In this document: positions 1 to 4,197 of the stretch, piece after piece
How positions within the stretch are numbered: position 1 is the first letter of the stretch
Layout of the letters: each line of letters starts with the position of its first letter
Origin: Elusimicrobia bacterium RIFCSPLOWO2_01_FULL_64_13
GTDB taxonomy: Bacteria; Elusimicrobiota; Elusimicrobia; 2-02-FULL-39-32
Length of the DNA: 6,021 nucleotides
NCBI GenBank assembly: GCA_001800095.1
Contig: MGUT01000006.1
Location: forward strand, 68,714-74,734
Direction: 5' to 3'
Made by a program: the position numbers and the translations under genes
The notes under the pieces: model-generated
The model's database searches: none
Seen by the model: the letters and a program-made list of their open reading frames with translations, nothing else
What the model was told of the DNA's origin: nothing

Positions 1-1
1 A

Positions 2-1000
2 GAGGAGGTCGGGTTCAAGCGCCTGGGGCTGGCCGTGATCGACGAACAGCACCGCTTCGGAGTGCGCGACAGATTGAACCTCACCCGCGGGGCCCCGGGC
101 CTCGACGTGCTGGTGCTCACGGCCACCCCGATCCCCCGGACCCTGGCCCTCGGCCTCTACGGCGACCTGGACGTGTCCACGCTCACCGAACTGCCTCCCG
201 GCAGGAGGGACATCGTCACCGAGCTCCGCGGCGAGGCGGAGGCCCTCGAGGCCGTCCTGGAGGAGACCCGCGGCGGCGGCCAGGCCTATTGGGTCACCCC
301 GCTGATCGACGAGAGCAAAAGTTCGGAGAGGCTCTTCCGGGAGGAGGAAGGCCTTTTCGCGGAATGGGACGAGCCCGGGGCCCGGACGGTCCGGCTGAAG
401 GCCGCGGCGCAGGAATACGATTCTCTCCGCAAGGGCGCTCTTTCGGGAATGAGCGTCGGCATCCTGCACGGGCGCATGAATCCATCGGAAAAGGAAAGGA
501 CGATGAAGCTCTTCCGGGAGGGGAAGATCCAGGTCCTCGTCGCCACGACGGTGGTCGAGGTGGGGATCGACAATCCCAACGCCTCCGTCATGGTCATCCA
601 CAACGCCGAGAGGTTCGGCCTGTCCACGCTCCATCAGCTCCGCGGGAGGGTCGGGCGCGGCAGCCGTCCTTCCCGCTGCGTCCTGGTCGCCCAGCCGCGG
701 ACCGAGGACTCCCGGCGGCGGGTGGAGGCCGTGCTGGCCACGCAGAACGGTTTCGACCTGGCCGAGGCGGACCTCGCGATCCGCGGGCCGGGAGAGTTCT
801 TCGGCACGTCCCAGCACGGCATGCCGCCGCTCAAGATCGCGGACCTCTCCGGCGACCGCTCGCTCCTCCTCCAAGCGAGGGACGCCGTCCGGGACTGGAT
901 CGCGCGGGACCCGGACCTCTCCGGTCCGGAAAGCGCCCGGCTGCGGGAACACCTGCGCAGGCATTTCTCCGAAAAATGGCATTGGGCCATGACCGCCTGA
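2..1000 (+). CDS. recG: ATP-dependent DNA helicase RecG, C-terminal part (5' end outside window)
   Basis: RecG is a superfamily 2 double-strand DNA translocase that remodels stalled replication forks and Holliday junctions in the cytoplasm. The reading frame is open from the first complete codon at position 2, so the gene starts upstream; 332 residues remain of a family usually near 700. Missing are the N-terminal wedge domain and helicase motifs I and Ia. Visible in order are the DEQH box (motif II, nt 41-52) followed by RFG, the TATPIPRTLALG motif III (from about nt 119), LHGRM (about 464-478), ATTVVEVGIDNP (542-577) and motif VI QLRGRVGRG (635-661). Last comes the RecG-specific IRGPGEFFGTSQHG segment, part of the translocation (TRG) region. 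The linker between PLIDES and LHGRM is 49 residues, against about 26 in E. coli RecG as I recall it. coaD follows after 21 bp. Family identity is certain. Confidence 0.97.
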   Translation, partial: EEVGFKRLGLAVIDEQHRFGVRDRLNLTRGAPGLDVLVLTATPIPRTLALGLYGDLDVSTLTELPPGRRDIVTELRGEAEALEAVLEETRGGGQAYWVTPLIDESKSSERLFREEEGLFAEWDEPGARTVRLKAAAQEYDSLRKGALSGMSVGILHGRMNPSEKERTMKLFREGKIQVLVATTVVEVGIDNPNASVMVIHNAERFGLSTLHQLRGRVGRGSRPSRCVLVAQPRTEDSRRRVEAVLATQNGFDLAEADLAIRGPGEFFGTSQHGMPPLKIADLSGDRSLLLQARDAVRDWIARDPDLSGPESARLREHLRRHFSEKWHWAMTA

Positions 1001-1006
1001 ATTTGA

Positions 1007-1012
1007 TATGAT
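1007..1012 (+). promoter_or_regulatory. possible -10 element for coaD
   Basis: TATGAT differs from the sigma70 consensus TATAAT at one base and lies in the short recG-coaD gap, in locally AT-rich sequence. No good -35 is present at 16-18 bp; the nearest TTG (982) gives a 19-bp spacer and a poor match. If used, transcription would start near 1019, almost on the GTG start of coaD. coaD may instead simply be read from the recG message, so this is a weak call. Confidence 0.22.
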
Positions 1013-1021
1013 AGGGCCATC

Positions 1022-1513
1022 GTGAGGATCGCGATCTATCCCGGAAGCTTCGACCCCGTCACCGAGGGCCACCTCGACATCGTCCGCCGGGCGCTGGAGA
1101 TCTTCGACCGGGTCATCGTCGCCGTGGCCCGCCCTCACCAGAAATCCACCCTTTTTTCCGTCGAAGAGAGGATCCGGATGATCCAAAAAGCGGTCTCCGG
1201 CCGGAAGGGCGTCCGGGTGGAGAGCTTTTCCGGGCTTCTCGTGGACTACGCCCGCTCGAAAAAGGCCGCGGCCATCATCCGGGGACTGCGCGCCGTCTCC
1301 GATTTCGAGTACGAGTTCCAGATGGCCCTCATGAACCGCCACCTCTCGCGCAAGAGCCGGGGGCATTTGGAGACGGTCTACCTCATGCCCGACGAGAAAT
1401 ACACCTACCTCTCCTCGACCATGGTCAAGGAGGTGGCGCGTCTGGGAGGGGACGTCGGGAACTTCGTGCCCTCCTTCATCGCCGCCGAGCTGAAAAAAAA
1501 ATTCGGCCGCTGA
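1022..1513 (+). CDS. coaD: phosphopantetheine adenylyltransferase (PPAT)
   Basis: CoaD transfers AMP from ATP to 4'-phosphopantetheine, giving dephospho-CoA and pyrophosphate. It is the fourth of the five steps from pantothenate to coenzyme A and acts in the cytoplasm, usually as a hexamer. At 163 aa it has the normal family length. The nucleotidyltransferase signature YPGSFDP then TEGH (residues 14-17, catalytic His17) is at the N-terminus, matching the known T/HxGH motif. K41 and the RGLR segment (87-90) match substrate-binding positions in E. coli CoaD. The LSSTMVKEVA segment (130-139) is the C-terminal ATP-binding motif, ISSTxVRE-like. The start is GTG at 1022, because the signature begins only five residues in and there is no room upstream; a weak AGGG at 1013-1016 may serve as ribosome site. 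In many bacteria rsmD lies between recG and coaD, but not here. A run of nine A's (1493-1501) encodes Lys-Lys-Lys near the end. All key residues are present. Confidence 0.97.
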   Translation: MRIAIYPGSFDPVTEGHLDIVRRALEIFDRVIVAVARPHQKSTLFSVEERIRMIQKAVSGRKGVRVESFSGLLVDYARSKKAAAIIRGLRAVSDFEYEFQMALMNRHLSRKSRGHLETVYLMPDEKYTYLSSTMVKEVARLGGDVGNFVPSFIAAELKKKFGR

Positions 1514-1524
1514 CCGAACGTCCC

Positions 1525-1551
1525 TTGACAACTCGGGGAAAGGGTGCTAAT
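1525..1551 (+). promoter_or_regulatory. candidate promoter of pilC
   Basis: A perfect TTGACA -35 box at 1525-1530 lies 30 bp before the pilC ATG in the coaD-pilC gap. The best -10 partner is GCTAAT at 1546-1551 (four of six bases), with a short 15-bp spacer. The frames giving 16-18 bp spacing match poorly. A second TAAT (in ACTAAT, 1553-1558) comes from a tandem repeat but is too far away. The -35 is convincing and shared with pilA (both read TTGACAA); the -10 is uncertain. Nothing resembling a terminator follows coaD, so readthrough from coaD is also possible. Confidence 0.45.
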
Positions 1552-1560
1552 TACTAATTA
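1547..1560 (+). repeat. exact tandem heptamer CTAATTA x2 abutting the pilC start codon
   Basis: CTAATTA occurs twice back to back (1547-1553 and 1554-1560), and the second copy ends on the base before the pilC ATG. Each copy contains the palindrome TAATTA. The pair is an AT-only-like island in GC-rich surroundings and occupies the place where a ribosome binding site is expected; the only purine-rich stretch (GGGGAAAGGG, 1535-1544) is 16 nt from the ATG, which is too far. It may be part of the -10 region, a regulator half-site pair, or chance. Confidence 0.85.
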
Positions 1561-2772
1561 ATGTCCAAATACGTTTATAAGGCCCGCACCGCGGCCGGCA
1601 CCACGGCCGACGGCTTCATCATCGCCCCGGATTTGAACGCCGCCCGATCCCTCCTCCGGGCCCAAAAGCTCACCGTCACCGACATCCAGGAAAAAGGCGA
1701 AAGCCTCATCGACCGGGCCCGGTCCCTGTTCCAGCCCGGCATCACCACCAAGGACCTTTCCCTCTTCTCCCGCCAGCTCTCCACATTGGTGGGCGCCGGC
1801 GTGCCCCTGGTCCAGGGCCTGACCATCCTCGAAGACCAGATCGAGAACCCCACATTCAAGAAAGTGGTCACGGGGCTGCGTCTGGACATCGAGGCCGGCA
1901 TGGGCATCGCCGACTCCATGAAGAAATATCCCGGCGCCTTCGACGACCTGTACGTGTCCATGATCCGCGCGGGCGAGCTGGGGGGGATCCTCGACACCAT
2001 CCTGGACAGGCTTTCCTCCTATCTCGAGGCCGCGGAGGAGCTGAAAGCCAAGGTGAAATCGGCCCTCATGTACCCGGTCGTGGTATTGAGCATCGCCGTC
2101 GCGATCACCTGGTTCCTGCTCGTTTTCATCATCCCGAAATTCGAAGAGATGTTCTCCTCCTTCGGCAAGGAGCTCCCGGCCCCGACCCAGATCCTCCTCG
2201 ACCTGTCGCACTTTCTGATCGACAACTGGTACCTCTACGTCCCCCTGCCGGTCATCCTTTTCTTCGCCTACAAGCACCTGATCAAGTTCCCCGCCTTCGC
2301 CAGGAAAGTGGACAACGTCATGCTCAATCTGCCCGTCTTCGGCATGATCATCAGGAAGACGGCGGTGGCGAAATTCACGCGGACCTTCTCCACCCTGATC
2401 AAGGCCGGCGTGCCCATCCTCCAGGCCCTGGACACCGTCGCGGAGACCGCCGGCAACCTCATCGTCATGGACGCGGTCCTGTCGGCCAAGGCCGCCATCC
2501 GGGAAGGCGAAAGGATCGCCAAACCTCTCGCCGCCAGCGGGGTCTTTCCGACCATGGTCGTGTCCATGATCTCCATCGGGGAGGAGACCGGCAATTTGGA
2601 TGCCATGCTGGCCAAGATCGCCGATTTTTACGAATCCGAGGTCGACGCCGCCGTCGAAGGGCTCACCAGCCTGATCGAACCCCTGGTCATCGTGTTCATG
2701 GGGGCCGTGATCGGCTCCATCGTGGTCGCCATGTTCCTGCCCATGTTCAGCATGTCGGAGGGGATCGGATAA
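1561..2772 (+). CDS. pilC: type IV pilus / type II secretion inner-membrane platform protein (PilC/GspF family)
   Basis: PilC/GspF is the polytopic inner-membrane platform on which the cytoplasmic assembly ATPase acts to extract pilin from the membrane. The protein has 403 aa, the usual family length. An N-terminal cytoplasmic stretch begins YVYKARTAAG, typical of the family. Two T2SSF domains follow, roughly 66-190 and 269-392. They carry parallel motifs: LFSRQLSTLVGAGVPLVQGL (68-87) and FTRTFSTLIKAGVPILQAL (272-290), then the paired MIRAGELGG (134-142) and MISIGEETGNLD (336-347). Membrane segments appear at about 170-191, 223-238 and 371-394. Start is the ATG at 1561; no upstream in-frame start is better, and the Shine-Dalgarno is poor. 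The gene has its own candidate promoter, and pilA follows after 104 bp. No pilB or pilT is adjacent in the window. PilC versus GspF is not settled by sequence alone; the neighbouring major-type pilin favours PilC. Confidence 0.95.
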   Translation: MSKYVYKARTAAGTTADGFIIAPDLNAARSLLRAQKLTVTDIQEKGESLIDRARSLFQPGITTKDLSLFSRQLSTLVGAGVPLVQGLTILEDQIENPTFKKVVTGLRLDIEAGMGIADSMKKYPGAFDDLYVSMIRAGELGGILDTILDRLSSYLEAAEELKAKVKSALMYPVVVLSIAVAITWFLLVFIIPKFEEMFSSFGKELPAPTQILLDLSHFLIDNWYLYVPLPVILFFAYKHLIKFPAFARKVDNVMLNLPVFGMIIRKTAVAKFTRTFSTLIKAGVPILQALDTVAETAGNLIVMDAVLSAKAAIREGERIAKPLAASGVFPTMVVSMISIGEETGNLDAMLAKIADFYESEVDAAVEGLTSLIEPLVIVFMGAVIGSIVVAMFLPMFSMSEGIG

Positions 2773-2785
2773 TTTCACTGAAATT
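2771..2785. promoter_or_regulatory. 15-nt perfect palindrome just upstream of the pilA -35, candidate operator
   Basis: AATTTCA and TGAAATT flank a single central C at 2778, giving seven perfectly complementary bases on each side. The element overlaps the pilC stop codon and ends two bases before the pilA -35 hexamer. Its centre falls about 45 bp before the predicted transcription start, close to where class II activators bind. A one-base loop argues against an RNA hairpin and for a protein dimer site. Because it is AT-rich it could instead act as an UP element contacting the RNA polymerase alpha subunit. The dyad is seen directly; its role is inferred. Confidence 0.5.
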
Positions 2786-2787
2786 AC

Positions 2788-2816
2788 TTGACAAGAAAAA
2801 CCCTATCTGTTAAACT
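2788..2816 (+). promoter_or_regulatory. sigma70-type promoter of pilA with extended -10
   Basis: TTGACA (2788-2793, perfect) and TAAACT (2811-2816, four of six) are separated by the ideal 17 bp. A TG dinucleotide at 2808-2809, one base before the -10, gives an extended -10 element. Predicted transcription start is near 2823, leaving a leader of about 54 nt. Many proteobacterial pilA genes use sigma54; no GG-N10-GC element with correct spacing is present here. Confidence 0.8.
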
Positions 2817-2820
2817 TAAA

Positions 2821-2856
2821 AAAGACCATATCCGCCGGCAGGTTCAAGCGGTCTTT
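2821..2856 (+). promoter_or_regulatory. hairpin at the predicted 5' end of the pilA mRNA
   Basis: AAAGACC (2821-2827) pairs perfectly with GGTCTTT (2850-2856), enclosing a 22-nt loop that contains CCGCCGGC. The stem begins almost at the predicted transcription start and ends four bases before the Shine-Dalgarno run. Such 5' stem-loops can protect an mRNA from 5'-end-dependent decay, which would suit an abundant pilin. It does not occlude the ribosome site and does not match a riboswitch class I recognise; it is too short for a c-di-GMP-I aptamer. It is not followed by a U-tract, so it is not a terminator. Confidence 0.5.
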
Positions 2857-2860
2857 GATA

Positions 2861-2872
2861 TAAGGAGGTGAT
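2861..2872 (+). promoter_or_regulatory. full-length consensus Shine-Dalgarno of pilA
   Basis: TAAGGAGGTGAT is complementary over all 12 bases to the conserved 16S rRNA 3' tail. The GGAGG core (2864-2868) sits 8 nt before the ATG at 2877, the ideal distance. This settles the start: an in-frame GTG at 2868 lies inside the ribosome site itself and is not used. No other gene in the window has a comparable site, which implies very strong translation of pilA. Confidence 0.93.
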
Positions 2873-2876
2873 ACAC

Positions 2877-3359
2877 ATGACGAGATTGAAACAATCCGTT
2901 AGTCAGCGGGGCTTCACGCTAATCGAGCTGATGATCGTCGTCGCAATCATAGGTATATTGGCAGCCGTGGCGGTCCCGAAGTTTGCGGAAATGATCCGTA
3001 AATCCAAAGAAGGGTCCACTAAGGGAGCTCTGTCAGCTCTGCGGTCCGCGTTGACTATCTATCAATCGGACAACGAGGGCATGGTTCCTCTCATGAAGGG
3101 CGCGAGAGGCGATGAGAATGTCCGCGTCGCGATGGTCCCCAAGTATATCGAGACCATTCCCTTGTCAAAGCTTGGGCAGTACCATGACGACTCGAACTAC
3201 GTCCACGTCGCCGTGGCGACCACGACTCCGTGGGACCTGAACACCAGCACCATAACTCCGGACGCGAACGGCTGGGTCTACACCAGCGCGAACGAAGGCA
3301 AGTTCTGGGTCAGCTGCACCCACACCGACGCCAAGAACGAGGCCATCACATCCTGGTAG
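2877..3359 (+). CDS. pilA: type IV prepilin, major-pilin-like
   Basis: This is a structural subunit of a type IV pilus or related fibre, processed by PilD and assembled at the inner membrane. The 160-aa precursor has a short basic type III signal peptide (residues 1-12, ending QRG). The classic cleavage motif RG|FTLIELMIVVAIIGILAA follows, cut after Gly12, with the conserved mature Glu5 at residue 17. The hydrophobic N-terminal helix runs to about residue 33, followed by PKFAEMIRKSKEG typical of GspG-like pilins. The globular part has a Ser/Thr-rich stretch (114-128) and the GWVY...FWVSCTHTD segment (132-151). There is one cysteine only (C147), so the C-terminal disulfide loop of Neisseria/Pseudomonas pilins is absent. 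The gene is flanked by its own promoter, a perfect Shine-Dalgarno and a strong terminator, so it is probably a highly expressed monocistron. Its codons are visibly AT-richer than those of its neighbours, especially in the first 150 nt. The major-pilin role is inferred from these signals; a pseudopilin is possible. Confidence 0.93.
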   Translation: MTRLKQSVSQRGFTLIELMIVVAIIGILAAVAVPKFAEMIRKSKEGSTKGALSALRSALTIYQSDNEGMVPLMKGARGDENVRVAMVPKYIETIPLSKLGQYHDDSNYVHVAVATTTPWDLNTSTITPDANGWVYTSANEGKFWVSCTHTDAKNEAITSW

Positions 3360-3376
3360 TTTGAACTGATTCACCG

Positions 3377-3415
3377 AAGAGAGGAGAAGGCATTTGCCTT
3401 CTCCTCTCTTTTTTT
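3377..3415 (+). terminator. strong intrinsic terminator of pilA
   Basis: A perfect 15-bp stem (3377-3391 with 3396-3410) closes a 4-nt ATTT loop and runs straight into seven T's (3409-3415). A second T7 run follows at 3420-3426. The element starts 18 nt after the pilA stop codon. It separates pilA from pilD, so pilD needs readthrough or a promoter of its own. Confidence 0.96.
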
Positions 3416-3432
3416 GCTATTTTTTTGAGACC

Positions 3433-4197
3433 GTGGCGATCCCCCTGATCTACCTCGTTCTGGGACTCCTCCTCGGTTCCTTCGCCAACGTCTATTTCCA
3501 CCGCCTGCCCCGGGACCTGCCTCTCGGGTTCTCCCGTTCCGCCTGCCCCCGGTGCGCCTCCCGGATCTCCTGGTTCGACAATATCCCCGTGATTTCCTGG
3601 CTCCTTCTCGGAGGAAAATGCCGTTCCTGCGGCGGACGCATCCCTCTCCGCTACCCTCTGGTCGAATCCGCGACGGCCCTCCTGTTCTTCTGGGTCGCCC
3701 TCCGGCTCGAAGCCCAACCCCCGCCGGCGGCGGCGGCGTTCGTCTTCTTCTACTATATCCTCTTCCTCGCCGGAGGCATCGACCTCGTCACCTTTTTTCA
3801 TTTCGACCGGGAGTACGGGGTCATCCCCGACTCTCTCGTGATCCTCCTGGCCGCGGGAGGCGTCCTCTCCATCCCCTATAATCCTCTCCTCGCCTCCGCT
3901 CCCTGGTCCGGCGCCGCCAGCGCTCTGGCGGCGGGAGCGGCGCTCCTGGGATTCAGGTGGATCGCGGGCAAAGTCCTCGGCCGCGAGTCCCTGGGACTGG
4001 GAGACATCAAGCTCGTTTCCGCGATCGGGTTTTGGCTCGGCTGGAAGGGAATCCTCCTCACGCTTTTCGCCGGGTCCCTGGCCGGGCTCCTGGTCGTGGG
4101 AACGCTTCTCGCCCTGGGGAGGACGGACCGGAGGTCCGCCGTTCCTTTCGGCCCTTTCCTGGCCGCCGGTTCCCTCTGTGGGCTTTTCCTCGTTTAA
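3433..4197 (+). CDS. pilD: prepilin leader peptidase / N-methyltransferase
   Basis: PilD is an inner-membrane aspartyl protease (family A24A) that removes the prepilin leader and methylates the new N-terminal Phe. The likely start is GTG at 3433, giving 254 aa, within the family range. An in-frame TTG at 3394 is rejected because it lies in the loop of the pilA terminator and adds 13 residues before the conserved N-terminus. The N-terminal membrane segment ends LLLGSFANVYFHRLP, the usual GSFxNVxxxRxP start. A zinc-binding CPRC (C38, C41) pairs with CRSC (C63, C66). The catalytic aspartates are D125 in HFDREYGVIPD and D191 in LGLGDIKL. The C-terminal VPFGPFLAAG is also family-typical. Several further membrane segments are evident. 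The four cysteines suggest that the methyltransferase/zinc domain is intact. No good Shine-Dalgarno is seen. The gene follows pilA, its probable substrate, and its 3' end overlaps the next gene by 20 nt. Confidence 0.95.
   Translation: MAIPLIYLVLGLLLGSFANVYFHRLPRDLPLGFSRSACPRCASRISWFDNIPVISWLLLGGKCRSCGGRIPLRYPLVESATALLFFWVALRLEAQPPPAAAAFVFFYYILFLAGGIDLVTFFHFDREYGVIPDSLVILLAAGGVLSIPYNPLLASAPWSGAASALAAGAALLGFRWIAGKVLGRESLGLGDIKLVSAIGFWLGWKGILLTLFAGSLAGLLVVGTLLALGRTDRRSAVPFGPFLAAGSLCGLFLV

Noticed and set aside
1493..1518. Nine A's followed by a TTCGG/CCGAA stem, which on the - strand reads as a small hairpin plus T9
   Set aside because: The stem is only 5 bp, it lies inside coaD's coding end, and no - strand gene lies upstream to need a terminator. 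The A run simply encodes three lysines.
1522..1544. CCCTT/AAGGG inverted repeat after coaD as a terminator
   Set aside because: Five base pairs with a 13-nt loop and no following T-tract; it overlaps the TTGACA box and is likely coincidental.
1558..2778. A 406-codon open frame on the - strand opposite all of pilC, plus other long - strand frames opposite recG, pilD and the ligase gene
   Set aside because: Their products are low-complexity (Asp/Gly/His/Glu-rich or Arg/Pro-rich), mirror the G/C-ending codons of the + strand genes, match no family I know and lack start signals. They are shadows of GC-rich coding sequence.
2836..2850. Sigma54-like element (GGCA...AAGC) in the pilA leader
   Set aside because: GG and GC are 9 rather than 10 bases apart, the flanking bases do not match TGGCAC/TTGC, and a good sigma70-type promoter lies just upstream.
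2817..2876. Riboswitch (for example c-di-GMP) in the pilA leader
   Set aside because: The leader is only about 54 nt, with one simple stem and no conserved aptamer core that I recognise.
3394..3432. TTG start at 3394 for pilD
   Set aside because: It lies within the loop and stem of the pilA terminator, has no ribosome site, and would place 13 extra residues before the conserved N-terminal membrane segment.
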